Counted from the first letter of the stretch, positions 11,624 to 24,162 are shown. The stretch is DNA of 64,000 nucleotides from Sphagnum compactum (GCA_965153455.1 OZ234499.1:8428271-8492270); one strand, 5' to 3'. Made by a program: numbers and translations. The notes: generated from the sequence alone by a model not told the origin.

Positions 11624-14235
11624 ATGGTGGCTGGACCTGCTGAAGGCCTGCATGCACCTACTGGGTTACAGACAATACCACTGTTTGCAGGAATGACTCA
11701 CATTGGCCCTATCTCTTCAACTGATGTTGCAGAATCAGGTCCCCGTTCCATAGCAGGAATGTTCCCAGGCATGGGAACAAGCATGGATGTCACTCCAGGA
11801 GGGATGGAGAGGACTGAGCCTGCTAAACGGAAGAGAGGAAGACCTCGTAAATATATTGCACCAGGAACTACACAACTTGTAATCCAGACACCTGGCACCC
11901 TGCCAACAGCTTCCCCACAAACTCCAGGAACAGAGAAGCGGCCCCGGGGACAGCCTCCAGGTTCCAGCAAGAAACAACAGTTGGTTGCTCCCACTGCAGG
12001 TAGTTGTGCAGACTTTGATTTGTTCTGGGTCTTTGTTCCTGGTTATGTTTGTAAATGATAATGCTTTCAGATGATTTTTTTCACCACTCTGCATATCTGA
12101 GGTGAGAAGGAGAATGATCATGCTTACAAGAGAGCTTTCTGGCAGGCATTCCAGGTCAGGCCTTCACTCCTCACATCATTGCAGTTGCAGATGGCGAGGT
12201 TAGCCATCAAATCTCTCTTCCAGCTGAAATTCGCCTATCTAATAGTCCTGCCTGGCTTGAGCTGGAAGGACACTTCTTGGAAGTTCTTTGATTGGACATG
12301 TACTGCAGCCCTCAGATAACAAATAACCATCATCTAGGGTCCTTCTGCATAACATTGTACTTTGCAATGTTGTTTACATCCTAAGGTCTCTCCTATCATG
12401 CCTACCTGATACAACCAACTCTAAACTGGCCGACACACTTTTTGCTATTACATAGTTGGTACCCGCCTGCAGAACTCTGGATTCAAACCATTGACAGGAC
12501 ATGGTGCTTCAACCACAAAGATATGACAGTGGTTGTTAAAATTTTGTAGTACTTAAAGTTGATTGCTTAGCTACATCAAAAGAGGGAGGATTTAGGAAGA
12601 CTTCATGCAGTCAATAACTTTGTGGACACATTACTGGAATCCCTGCAAGGAGCGTAGGTGTGTAAGGGAGATACCTAAATGCAGAGAAGGTAAACCTGAA
12701 TGAAAGTGCCTAAAAGGTGTCCATGGCCAGCTGTCTTATGAAAGTTTCATGGATTTGCCTGAAAGAATAAAGCAAGAATTAGATACATTTCAAGATAACA
12801 CATCGTTGGCCATATTGATGTTGACATGCAGGATGTTGGCAGAAAGATAATGTCATTTGCACAGATGAGGTCACGTGCAGTATGTGTAATTTCAGCCAAT
12901 GGGGCAATCTCTAATGTGACTCTACGACAGCAGGCAACATCAGGTGGCACAGTTACTTATCAAGTGAGTAGCTAAATTTCTGTGCCTTCTTTGTTGTACA
13001 TTCTTTTATTGACCAATGAAGCTTTGTATGGTAAGAGCCCCCACCGAAGCTTGCAATCTGGATACAAAAATCTCAATTCTGTCATCTGCAAACCTGGTTG
13101 GAATATACTGCTTACAAGCAGGAAAGCCATTTTGTAGCATATTTTCTAGTGAGTTTGTGGATTTGGTTGTAAGTGTTTATTTGTTTCTGTGAAGGTGGAT
13201 ATCCTAACATATCAGGATTGATGTTGTGTCTGCAGGGTCGTTATGAGATCCTCTCCTTGATGGGATCATTTTTTCCGCATGATGCCAGAGGTGGAAATCT
13301 CCCACAAACTGGTGGGCTAAGTGTTTCTTTGGCATGTGCTGATGGGCGTGTCATAGGTGGTAGTGTGGCAGGCTTGCTTCTGGCAGCTTCCCCCCTACAG
13401 GTATTCTCCCAAATAAGCGAGTGTTTGGTGCCCTTGTAATCTTCGAAATTCTGGTTCTTGAACTTTTTGACCTCCATGGGCCAAACCCACACTTACTAAG
13501 GAAATTGATAAGAGCTAATGGTAGTTATTTAAGGCCATGAAGGTTTTGTGTTGGAGGCCCAGCAAGTCAGGTCCTTTTCCTTAAGTTGATCCTTGGTGTC
13601 GCTCTTCAATGAAAGAGCTGATCAAAGGTCCTTACTAAAATATGTGGACATTTTTAGTTCAAAGTATTCTGGAGACCTCTTCATGAGACCTACAGCCAGC
13701 TGGTGGTATTTTATCCAGGACCTAGAATTATGCCTTTGCACTGGTGCTGTGGGTTCTGTCTCTTTTGGGGCTTTGTACTGATACTAGCATGCCATTTGCT
13801 CTTGGTTTCAACAGTTCCAGTAATGTTTGTGGAGAAATTCAGTTTACATTGGCAGTTAGCCAGGATGGTATTTCCCTCTTTAATACCCACAGAAATGGTA
13901 GAAAATGACCTCCTATGTTGAATCTCTAGAACTCAAGCTTTAGATTGAGAATCGAGAAGAGTGTTTATCTATGTTTCTTTCTTTTGCAGTTATCCCTCAT
14001 CTGAATATCTGCCTTGCTGGGATTGCTTGCTTGCACCTCTTGTCATAGTGATGAATGATGTTATCTTTCTTTGGATCTGTAGGTTGTGGTCGGGAGCTTC
14101 ACATCAGAATCACCAGCACCAAGCCAGCTACTGTCTGGAAATGGGCAAGGGCCATCACTGGGATTGTCTCCAATAGCCATGGCTCTGGCTCCCAATCCTG
14201 CATCTGCGACACATCGAGCTCCCAAGAACGAATAA
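11624..14235 (+). CDS. AHL: AT-hook / PPC-domain (AHL) DNA-binding protein
   Basis: Five coding exons join in phase: 11624-11999, 12146-12198, 12832-12963, 13236-13400 and 14083-14235, giving 292 aa. The product is an AT-hook motif nuclear-localised (AHL) protein, a chromatin-associated regulator that binds AT-rich DNA. A canonical hook, KRKRGRPRKY, has its RGRP at residues 71-74. A second hook-like block ends PPGSSKKQQL, but its core is RGQP (108-111). The PPC (DUF296) domain follows, about residues 126-240: FTPHIIAVADGE, GRKIMSFAQ, VCVISANGAISNVTLRQ, GGTVTYQGRYEILSLMGSF, TGGLSVSLACADGRVIGG and SVAGLLLAASPLQVVVGSF. The intron-bearing structure and RGRPRKY hook fit the Type II/III AHL group rather than the intronless Type I group. 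The frame stays open upstream to 11576, so the ATG at 11624 is the likely but not the only possible start. Family assignment is secure; target genes are unknown. Confidence 0.92.
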
Positions 14236-14935
14236 ACACAAGCCCTCTGTCTTCCTGCATGAGGATCTAGCACTAGTGTATGTCCTGAACATTCTTTTGC
14301 TGTAAGATTGGTTTGGCAGATCACCTTTCCTCTACAGACAGAAATGTTTCAGGCTCCTGCCACAAACATACTTGCAGATGCTTCTGGTATGACACAAGCT
14401 TGGAAAATCAGACTTGACATAAGCTGCATGAGATCTTGCAATCCTTGCACATGTTTTGTTTTGTGATTTGGTTCATCTGATCTCAGTTGTGCTACAGGTA
14501 GGCTGCAGTGCTTTATGACAGTCAAAGTTGGCTTCATTGAGAAAACACTGCAGGCTATAGAGGATTAGTCATGCTTTTCCTTGCATTTAGCAACATATCT
14601 ATGTGCTTGAGTAAATTCTGGTTTGTGAAGTGAACTACCATGTATGATTTTCAAATGATTCAATGACTTATTGTCTACACAGACTCTTCACAATATGATT
14701 ACTTACAAGTTGATTGTATTGTTTTTGATGGTAATTGCAGCTGCAAGTCATCACTCGAGCTGGCAGGGTGCAAAACTCAAGCAGTCGGAGATGCAAAGAG
14801 TAATTGATGACAGAGCAACTGATGGGATGTTTGCAAAATCCAGCATTGGAAGAATGTCAGCATACTGATATCACTGTCTCTTGAATGTAAACTGAAATCA
14901 TGATTGTCTCTTCACATTGCTTCCAGAAAAGGTGA
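14236..14935 (+). other. AHL 3' flank, no gene seen
   Basis: Follows the AHL stop codon and probably contains its 3'UTR. The composition resembles the AHL introns (balanced, transcribed-looking), but no further conserved PPC sequence or other coding exon is visible. Confidence 0.35.
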
Positions 14936-15235
14936 CAGACACTCAGGATGCACATTTTGGTATAATTGTTTTGCCTGGAATGTTGAGCAGATTATTGTAT
15001 TTATCCACACCTACTGCTGGGAATTGATGATGCTATTGGGGAGTAATGACAGCTAGTCCTTGCCATTTATGGTGAAGTTGATGGTCTGATGCTTTTATGA
15101 GTGACACTCACAAGGTTATGACTGCACTCCTTGTCATGTTTGCTTTGTTTTTGCCAGGACTGAGATGACTTTCAACAAGATTTTTGTGGAGGTTTCTCTG
15201 CAATCTCATGGATATGATATAAGCATCTAACAGAT
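14936..15235 (+). repeat. dispersed repeat E, copy 1
   Basis: It resembles 45650-45895 in the same orientation. Shared landmarks are TTATC-ACACC-ACTG, the segment around GCTATT..TGGGGAG/GGGCAGTCC..CAGCT, GATGG-CTGATG, GTGA-TGACACT--AAGGTTATGAC and GATTT-TGTGGAG-TTCTCTGCA. At 45.7 kb one frame reads WQLVTAIHDGADG, and here the same frame gives a broken QLVLAIYGEVDG. Both may be relics of an unidentified coding sequence. The boundaries are approximate. Confidence 0.55.
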
Positions 15236-15959
15236 TGAGAAATCAATATGGCAAAAATCTTGTCAGTGGTGTTCATCGATGCAAGTTCATTCCATCCCTC
15301 TACTGCCTTTGACAAGGTCTGCTAAAATGAAGTGATTTTTTGAGATTTTTGAATACCAGAACTTTTTTAAATAAGAAGGAAAAATGCCAGATTTCTTTAC
15401 ATGGTTAAGTAGGTGGCCAATAATTGAGGAGGCTTAAGTTGCTTACGTTTTCTTAATGTTCACAACTTGTTTATAGCTAAATATGGATCATTGCAACGTT
15501 GTCTACATCACAGTCTTGACAAATAAAACTCTGGTTAGTAACATCAGATTACTCCACAAATGGTTGTGATTATGGAGAATGCGTGTAATGTTTCCATGGA
15601 TGTTTTTAGTTTGAAAAAGTGCGTGATCTAGAGTGGGTAGGAAAATTACATTGATCAGATCCTATTACTTTCATCAGGATATTACCAGCTATGCGAAATT
15701 CAGAGTCTTTCTCTTCTGAAGCAAAGGTGTTTTGACTTAAGGAATGTATCATTGTTGGGCAAGAATATGGTGTGCCACATAGCAACATGGTAAAAATGCA
15801 TAGATTTCCAGAAATAGTTATTACTCAAATGGTATAGATATTTGAGAAATTGTCAACTCTATTGCCATAAATGGAATCAAATTTCTAAATTATTGATAAG
15901 GGTATTAAAACTATTAAGTAGTGAAGCAACCAATATTAGCAAGCATAATGGGTGCTTCT

Positions 15960-16215
15960 TTGCTGAATTTTTTATTAATTATAGAAAATGAGGTTCAACA
16001 ATTTCAAACTTAATTTTCCAGAATTTCAACAGTTGAAGAATAAGTATGCAAAGTACACTGTGCATTGTGTGTTTGCAATGGTAAGCCAATGGTTGGGAGA
16101 AATAAACAGATTTTTTACAATTTTGGCAAATTTCAGTAATTTATTTATTTTTTCAGCTAGACCTTTTGCGAATTATTTTGTGCTGAACATCAGTCGGAGG
16201 TACTGTATTGTGTAC
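15960..16215. repeat. dispersed repeat D, copy 2
   Basis: Partner of the copy at 5735-5880. The CTAGACCTTTTGCGAATTAT segment is in the same orientation as there. The AGTTGAAGAATAAGTATGCA segment matches the other copy in reverse complement. An AT-rich spacer of about 100 bases separates the two modules. Confidence 0.65.
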
Positions 16216-17519
16216 TGATCATCATTCATGTTCTTGAGAATTCAGATTTTGGCCAAATTGTCCACATTCATGTTAACAGCCTTTTGCTACCAGGAGGCAG
16301 AAAACATGAAGTGGGGAGAGGGCAACAAGCAAATCCAGGTATCAAATCCAGGCTGCAAAATGTGATCCTTTTGCTGCTTGAAACTCGGAGGCAACAAACA
16401 TGAAGGGGGATGAGTTGCAGGGGTGGCGAAGGAAAAACCCAGGTATCAGATGTGATCCTTTCCCTACCCAAGAAAAGAAATGGATGCATTTAGGTCCAGA
16501 ATCAAAAATCCTTGTGCATAATTAAGTGGAATGAAGCCAAGTGTAAAGATGAGTATGAATTCTGATCAGCCAAGTAAGTCATTATGGTGATTGTAAATCC
16601 AGAGTACAGTAAGTTGAGTTTTAGAACCTCTGCAATCACATTGCAACTGGCATGAAACCACACACGTACACACTAACCACTAACTCTGCACATCACTCAT
16701 ATTTGATGTATGAAAATTTCAAACTGTATGTTAGTTCTCAATACATCTACTCAATGAGTTGTAATGTGGAGGTGGATAAACACCAATGAACAACAACCCA
16801 ATATAGCCAAAACAAAGTGTGCTTTCGAGGTTTGAAAAGAGTGTCATTTCATTCGAAGAACTTTGTGATAGCCTCAGATACAATGATCTTGCTTTTTTCT
16901 GGTTTGCATGTTTTTTTAGTTTCTATAATACATTCTGATAATATCCCAAGATCCCTGCCTCAATACAATGATCATGCTTTTTCCTAGTTTGCAAGTTTTT
17001 ATAGTTTGTATAATATATTCTGATGTCTGAAGACTACTCCTCCACAACTTGAATAATACTCAATTAATTTTTAATGGAACTTGTTTCTTGATTGGATTCA
17101 TCTAAGAAAAGACTCTACAACTTTCTTCCAAAGATTTGGAAATCATGGATAGTTCTTACATTGGTCAAATGAAAGCATGAAATGTGTTCTGCATTAGAAT
17201 CCTATGGTCTTTTGTGACTAGTTTCTTGTCTACTTGTAGAGTACTTGATTGCATTGGAGGGCTTTATTTTGCCAAGGAAAAGTAGTTATCAGATGTTCTG
17301 CAAGTTATGAGTATAGTGGGTGGCATCAGTTTGGCATGGAGGGTGGCTGATGGGCTTCTTTTTTCATTTTCTGCTTTAAGCGCGAGTGACTCAAAATGTT
17401 CTTCACTTTACACCTCGAGTACTGGCGGCTTTACATTAAAATCTAATTGTTATTATTGCTTGAAGTCCAGTGTTTTTCATTTTTTTGATATCAAATTTTT
17501 GGGGAAATTTTTTTAATAG
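16216..17519. other. intergenic DNA, no gene seen
   Basis: A short direct duplication around CAGGTATCA and GTGATCCTTT (16336-16460) and a second around AATACAATGATC (16876 and 16960) are the only structures noticed. No coding frame is convincing. Confidence 0.4.
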
Positions 17520-17639
17520 TTACAAAAATAAGTCCAATTTACAGAAGAAAAAATTCGAAAAAATCTTACTCTCTTTGTCACGAATGCCTAAATTTTTCCT
17601 GAAAAAATACACATTTTTTTCAATTTTGTGAGGTAGGTG

Positions 17640-18120
17640 GACTGGTGATCCTCCACAAGAGGACGTGGCCAGATTTGGCTGCAGGTGAGAGAAAGTAGTA
17701 ATTTTTTGGAAAACCCAGTAGGTAGTGGCAACATGCAAGAACCTATAGTCTAAACATGGCGAATTTGAGGGATTGTTTCCCAAAAAATCCTTTAAAAAAA
17801 GTTGAAGCTCCCTTTTTTTTGGTTGCCAAGTGGTGAAATTTGGCCACCAAAAAAACAGCCTAAGGTGGATTGGCGAGCATGCACAAGAGGACTTAGCCAA
17901 ATTTGGCTACAGGTCAAAGAGACAAGTAGAATTTTTTTGAAGCCTTGTTACATACTGGCAACATGCAAGAATCTATGGTCCGAATAACGTGAATTCAATC
18001 TTTTTTTTTCCTCCAAATATGGCGATATTGGGGGTTTTTCCCCCCAAAATTCCTTTGTACAAGTCGCAGCTCATTTTCTTTTTGCCACCCCCAAAAAGAA
18101 ACCCTGGTCACAATTGAAAA
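17640..18120 (+). repeat. dispersed repeat A, two tandem copies
   Basis: Two diverged units lie about 226 bases apart. Shared landmarks are GGCCAGATTTGGCTGCAGGT (about 17668) versus AGCCAAATTTGGCTACAGGT (about 17893), then GTAGTAATTTTTT/GTAGAATTTTTTT, TGGCAACATGCAAGAA-CTAT and a run of C and T before AGTTGAAGCTC/AGTCGCAGCTC. They are relatives of the copies at 7430, 49440 and (inverted) 31040. Confidence 0.75.
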
Positions 18121-18783
18121 TGATTTTCCAAACCCAAGCGTTCAGCAGTTTGTTTGTGCATGCTACTACATTTGGCCATCTGCTCATCCCACATTTTCTA
18201 ATTCCCAACTAACTCACATCATCATGTCAATGGTATAAGTGGTTCAAGAGAGCGGTTACAAGTGCGTTGTGCAAGTTTAAGGCCATTACATCATCCATAA
18301 CATCCATGAAAACTAGCAACATTGTTGCAACTTGGGTAACCCTGTGAAATTTGTTCCAATGTGTGGGGGTGTTTTGTAAGGCCTTCTAGTTAATTGGGGA
18401 AGAAGAAGAATAGGATATGTAAACTGAAAATCTAGTCCCAAATATAAATATGTACTAATAATGTTGTCCAGTTCTTTGTTCACTTCGTTTTTAAAAATTG
18501 ACAGGAACCTCAGGTGAGGGGTTATGGACAGGGTTTTCTCAAATTCCTACAATTCAAGTACTCTTTAGCAAAAAAAACCCCCAAATTCAACAGCAGATCT
18601 GGTTCCAAACATTACAACTTACTTATTACACACAGCCGAAGGCAGTGTTTTTTTCTCTGGCGAAAATTCGATAATCTGCGACAAAGAAATTGGGAGTTTT
18701 TTTGTTTTTTCTAGTGTAAATTTGACTAGTTTTGCTATTTTTTGGTTTAATTTCACAAAAATTTCAATATATAAAGAAAGGAA
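18121..18783. other. intergenic DNA, no gene seen
   Basis: Short frames only. Short C- and A-tracts near 18570-18590 resemble the ends of repeat A but are too diverged to call. Confidence 0.35.
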
Positions 18784-19110
18784 AAACAAGGGGTGTGTCA
18801 CAGTGTGGCCTTGCCATTTACATTAAAAGGTCTCTTAAGGCAAAAGAAGAATTATGAAAACTCAAATATTTCACTATGTGAAAACATAATATTCAGAAAA
18901 TCCTCTTTAAAAAAAAATTCAAAATCCTTCAAGATATTATAGCACTATAACTAATCTCAAGTTTCAACACAAGCCAAAATATCATCTTTAAAAAAAAAGA
19001 TCCTCATATAAAAATATAGACCTATTATGATTATTACCTAGGGGCCTATAAAAATCCCTTAAGCTACTATACTCTATAATGAATATCTAAACACAATGCC
19101 CTTGCCTTGT
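18784..19110 (+). repeat. dispersed repeat B, copy 1
   Basis: Closely matches 51003-51305 in the same orientation, from ACAAGGGGTGTGTCACA to CACAAT-CCTTGCCTT. Internal blocks such as CTTAAGGCAAAAGAAGAATT, TCTCAAGTTTCAACACAAG and GACCTATTAT-ATTACCTAGGGGCC are nearly identical, with small indels between them. The size (about 300-330 bp) and lack of coding suggest a non-autonomous element. Confidence 0.9.
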
Positions 19111-19219
19111 GGTTTTTTAGACATTACACAATTTCTCCTCTTGGGCCAGTTGTTTTTTTTTTGGCCTTGTGATTTCTTGAAAGGTACTACAAAACCCACC
19201 TACTTACTTCCTTTTCCAA

Positions 19220-19560
19220 AAAAGTTATGGACCTGTCCAAATACTGCATGAAAACAATGATTGCAACAGGATTCAGATTCAGGTTCCCAGTCCAACAGGA
19301 CGGCATTGGTTGCATGGTCTGGTTCCATGTTGTGTGGTTACTTGAATTTATGAAAGAACCACTGCTGCTGGTTCTCTGGCTTTTAATTTGCTTCATAATT
19401 AGAGAGCCACCAGTTAGTTCCTGTTCTTTGAAAACAAAACGTCAGAGTCAAAGAACAGCCAGTTCCCCCCATTATTTCAACCCCCCATTATTAATGAACC
19501 AACTGTTTTTCATGAAAGGAAATGGAACTTGTGGTTTTTTACAATCAGTTAGTTACTGTA
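19220..19560. repeat. GGTTC/GAACC-rich degenerate repeat C
   Basis: Enriched in CAGGTTCCCAGTC, CTGGTTCCATG, GAACCACTGCTG and TGGTTCTCTGG motifs. Similar motif-rich patches occur at 21605-21840, 28905-29060 and 51320-51480. They share vocabulary rather than a clean alignment, so this is a loose family. Confidence 0.4.
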
Positions 19561-20184
19561 GGTAGCCTAGGGTCAGTTTCCACATTGACAAAACGAATAA
19601 TTTTTATATTTATTTTTTCAAAAAATTAATTCGTTTTGAAATTTTGAAATTATTTATTTTTCCATCACCTACTATAATATTGTTATATGAGTGAGTATTT
19701 TTTGACAAAAAATTATTCAAAGTGTTAGCCTATGATAATTACCCATGATTTTCAACATGTCAACTTCATATTTTCACAAAATTTCATTTCACTATTTTGA
19801 GGGTTATTTTAGTGACGAAATTGACCTTAGGGTAAGGTAAGTAAGGTATTTGATTTTTTTCAAAATTTTGAGAACTGTGGGGTTATATATTCCAGAGCTA
19901 GGGCTTCCATTTTTTTTTGAGAACTGGGGTTATGAATCTAAGAACCGCCCTAGTAACTATTCATGGGTCTGTTGTCTGTTCCGGTTTCTAATAACCCTAA
20001 ACCCTCACACTGGTCTGGTTCCTGGTTGGGACCCCCAATCAATCTTTTTTTTGGTTTTGGTCAAAATACAACACTAAAAATATATATATTTATGCTGTTA
20101 AAAATTCCCTTTTCTGAAATAAAAATTTGTTAAATATAGTCCAATTTTTTTTTGCTTTGTTGAGGACAGTGGGTAACAGTTTAG

Positions 20185-20403
20185 TGTTTTTTATTTTTTA
20201 TTTTTCCTTAACCCCCAAGCACAACCACAGCAGACCCAACCTGACAAGCTGTTGGCAGCCCTAAGTCAAGGTTAGTGGGAGAGGGCCCACAGGACTTTCA
20301 CCTGCACAGGGGTGGGTTTGAACTTTGAACCTCTTTTTAGAGGTCCCAAGGTCCCAGACAGGGTTATACCGCTGAGCCATCACCCCTGGGGTGAAGGTGA
20401 GTT
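20185..20403 (-). mobile_element. tRNA-derived SINE with target-site duplication
   Basis: Read on the minus strand, the element starts near 20403 and has a tRNA-like head. A Pol III A-box-like ATGGCTCAGCGG lies at 20380-20369 and is followed by TATAACC. B-box-like GGTTCAAAGTTC/AGTTCAAACCC lies at about 20334-20315, a normal spacing. A unique body of about 120 bases follows, ending in an A-rich tail (AAGGAAAAATAAAAAATAAA) near 20185. Flanking it on the plus strand are TAACAGTTTAG (20174-20184) and TAACAGTTCAG (20404-20414), an 11-bp target-site duplication with one mismatch. Such elements rely on a partner LINE for mobility. Confidence 0.8.
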
Positions 20404-20414
20404 TAACAGTTCAG

Positions 20415-21604
20415 AGGGTAGTACCATGCCATCGTTCAGGTGGAGCTTTAGGGTTTAGGGTTTTATATAATGCAATTAATTATGCTAAAAATTTTCACAA
20501 AAATTTTGATATCAAATTTTTTAACATTAAAAACACTTCTACATACCTTCTTTTGACACAGAACTGCCAAAGAACATGCCTGACCGCACCATGACATAAG
20601 TGCTCCTATTGTTCTCAGAAATGGGTTTCCTGAAACTGGAGGTTATATAAGTTAGGGGTCTTTGTGATGTGATGGAAGTACAAAAGGCAGAGTCCACAAA
20701 AGCATGTCTTCTCAGCAGCTCCAGCTTGGCTGTTGTCATGAGTTTTGCTTTGGTCATATCTGATGCGTCAAAAGTGTGGCATGTCCTGGAGTTCATCATT
20801 CTGATCATTGCAAATCTTTGTGCGAAGATTTGCATCAGAGTTTCCAGTCTTTTTGTGGGTGTGCCAACAAACGCAGCATATCCTTGTATGATATTAACAT
20901 GAGTAGGTGAAATGTGCTTCTAATGGCCCCCTCCCCCTCCCCCGTCTTATACCCTTTACAATGAACCAAAATTATGAAGAAGTTGTACATTTCAGCCTGA
21001 GGCATGTGGAGCCCGTTTGGGTACTTACTACGCGACAGGCCGTTTCAATACTTGTCACACACAATGTTTATATGTTAGTGTCACTTGTCCACACAACAGT
21101 TTTGCATTTATCAACACTTTACAATTGGGACAATCTTGGCTCAATGGTGAATAACTGGAACTGAAGTTACATGATCTTTGCTGATTGTGTGTAAGATTAG
21201 CAACACAAGTCCCCATGAAATGGATGTGGAAACATATATGAAAACATCATTAACAAATTCATGACACAAATAGTGAAGGACTTTGCAACAGTTTCAATCA
21301 GACCTTGAGCTGTGGAACTGCATCATTAAGGTACTGATAACATATAGTGGCTGTTAAGTCCACTGGCACCAAATGCCTTTTCTGCCCTAGATTAATCCTA
21401 TCCTACAATTTGTTTTCTGTGTAACATGTGCGTTTCAATGTAGAGTTTTTTGCAACTATGTATAAGAGCATCTCCACCGACATACATTGGCGTATACACA
21501 CTATTTTCAATGAAGTATATCAGCCAAATTCTGTGAAACTCAGTTTGAACCTGTAAACCCATGATAATGTGCCTTCAAGAGGGCTAGTAAATTGAAATGG
21601 CCAG
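20415..21604. other. intergenic DNA, no gene seen
   Basis: No open frame with credible composition and no clear repeat structure. A C-rich tract (CCCCCTCCCCCTCCCCC) lies at about 20926-20943. Confidence 0.35.
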
Positions 21605-21840
21605 TGTTGTGCGGTTCCTAGGTTCTAGAAGAAACCTCTGCACTTCTTAATTTTCTTAAAGAACCAATTCTGGTTTGGTTCCAGTTCCTCATTTTTCTCA
21701 AAATCAGAACCCAATTCCAGTTCTGCTTTTTAATTTCTGCAGGTGGTTCTGGTTCCTTTTATTTTCAAAGAACATTAGTTCGAGGTTCTAGGATAGGTTA
21801 GGATAGGTTCCAGATAACATCTTGGTTAGGTTTCAAAACC
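21605..21840. repeat. GGTTC/GAACC-rich degenerate repeat C
   Basis: Dense in GGTTCCTAGGTTCTAG, TGGTTTGGTTCCAGTTC and GGTGGTTCTGGTTCC motifs and their complements. It resembles 51320-51480, which has the same CAGTTC/GGTTC vocabulary in a similar AT-rich setting. Confidence 0.5.
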
Positions 21841-22689
21841 CAAAACATCACCGGAAACACTCAAATAAGGCAAATATATTTTATTTTTTAACATCCAGAT
21901 TTTTACAAAGCTTTTACGAGGCCAATATGAGCCAAACTAACCTACTTTTAAATTCCAAACTACATTACTAGTTTCGAATGGATCAGTACAATTTTGTTTT
22001 TTTTTATGCCAATTGGTTTCATGTTTTCTTGTCTTATGAACTTGCATGCAAACTTTGAAATGTGTGATCTTGCCACCTTGAAATCAGCGCTCAAACATTC
22101 CTAAGTGTGCCATAATACCCACCCCAAGCAACTCCAAATATGCCACCAAATCTGCCCTAATGCAACCCCCCAAAATGTCATTATGGCTTAACTTTTCCAA
22201 AATCAAGAAACTCAAATTCAAAGTGGCATCACAAGGAAGAAACAAAAAAACATGAAACTAAGCAAATCTTTTGTGTACATTGTATTCAATTCCTAAAGCA
22301 CAGGCCATTCCAAAACCATTGCAAGACCTATGACAACCAAAAACAACAAATTGAATACATCCACTTCGATAAATATGGGCATCAAAATTGAAGGAAAAAA
22401 AAACCTTGAAAGATGCAAATAACAAGAAATACAATTTATCTAAAGCCTATTGTTGCCATGCTCCAAGTCCAAAAGCTTAAGTGATGCAATTGCATCCCCA
22501 TTTATATCCATTAGGGTTTATTCCATCTCCATCAATGCCAAACCATTAACATGCTCATCTTTATTCATGGATGGAAAACCTCCAACACATGCATCATTAG
22601 GTCAATTTTTGTAGATGCTTTCAAATTTGTCCTCGGCCAACCAACAACATTTTAGGTTTGTGCAAATACTTCCAAGTTGAAAACTCCTA

Positions 22690-23260
22690 CATCAATACGA
22701 GAGCCAACAATCCTTAACATTTGTGAGGCTACAAATCCAACATAAGAAGAATGTTGTTAGTGGGTTTCCACCATGCCAATGAATCTTGGCATTCCTTTTA
22801 ATGATTTTTTGTATTTTGAAATAGGTTTTTAAATTTTTCACAAATAATAAGGCCATCTCCTCATCAATTTTCATGAGATCATACAAACTTGTGAATTCAA
22901 TAATTTAGGATGCAAAGCTAAGAGATCTTTCCCTTACCTTTTTCACTATTAAAAAATGTGTGGACAAACCACTATAGCTAACCACCCAATTCAACTTTGG
23001 TCTTCACATGACATAAACCATTCATGATTTGTTGAGTGGGCAAATCCCAATAAAAACTCACCAAAGTGGTCATGCAGTGGGAGGCAACAATAATTTAGGA
23101 ATTTTTTACACGAAATGCCTTCAAGCATGGTTGAGAATTTTCCATTCCACCTTTTCAAACCAATTGGGTGGTTTTTCTTAGTGATCATTTTAGGCATTGT
23201 GCACAAGATTAACCACCTTACAAGGTTGGGTAAGTAACCATCATGTAATCTGAATGTCAC
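22690..23260 (-). pseudogene. unidentified minus-strand ORF fragments
   Basis: Two short minus-strand frames follow each other, 23260-22991 (89 codons) and 22886-22692 (64 codons), with amino-acid-like composition. The first includes KRWNGKFSTMLEGI and LPLHDHFGEFLLG. They may be remnants of a single decayed transposon protein. I cannot name the family. The surrounding 21.9-24.1 kb has nothing else assignable. Confidence 0.25.
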
Positions 23261-24131
23261 ATGACCTACCTTAGGTGGTCAATGTTTAAATGCCACATGT
23301 TTGTACTTAAGTTTGTAACCATTGGGTAAGTATATAGAAACAAATACTAAATAAATATATTTAGTCTAAACTAAGTATACATAGGTCGTATTTTGTTAGC
23401 TTAAGGTAAATATGACCTAGTTAGAATCAATTAACCAATACTTAGGCTAAGGTAATCAATCTATACTTATACTAGGTAGAAATAAGATATGTACCTAAAA
23501 TATGTCTATTGTAGCCTATAATTAGACTAAATATATTATAATCTGTACATAGGTTAAATATATCACAACCTATGTATTAAAGCTATGAACTAATATTTGA
23601 TTTTAAATGTACTTACCTAGGTACATACGCCAATGGAAAAAATGTTTTATATGACTTGGTTTATGCAACTAAAAAATATTTTCATGTAACATTTTTTAGT
23701 TGCATATGACATGTGTAGTTGCATAAAAGAAGTGACAAAAAATAATTTTTCTTTTAGTGATATAATGATCTATATTTATGTTAATGTAGGCTAGGCTCAC
23801 CTAATTACACATGGATAGCCTAGGTATAACCCACCTTATATGTACATGGTTTATACATATTTAGGTTGTATGTACCTAATTTATATATATATAACCTTTA
23901 CAACTACAAGAAATCATGATTTTTATTTGGCTGGAAAACTAAACCAAAAACCAATCATTTTGACATTTGGTCAATTTGACCATTTAGTCATACTAAAAAA
24001 GTTGATTTGAACATGTCCAATTTGACTAGTGGTTTTTTTAACTAACCATAAAATGGTCTTTTTCATTAGTCAAATCAAATAAAAAATTGGGCAACCAAAA
24101 TTTTTAATTAAAACAATAGTTCAATTTGTAA

Positions 24132-24139
<8 letters not shown>

Positions 24140-24162
<23 letters not shown>
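24140..24162. repeat. (TA)n microsatellite
   Basis: An uninterrupted TA run inside a wider AT-rich tract. Confidence 0.95.

Noticed and set aside
11698-12121. Minus-strand frames opposite the first AHL coding exon
   Set aside because: Antisense shadows of a well-supported exon.
20310-20385. A functional tRNA gene on the minus strand
   Set aside because: A- and B-box-like motifs are present, but no cloverleaf can be closed. The A-rich tail and TSD identify a SINE.
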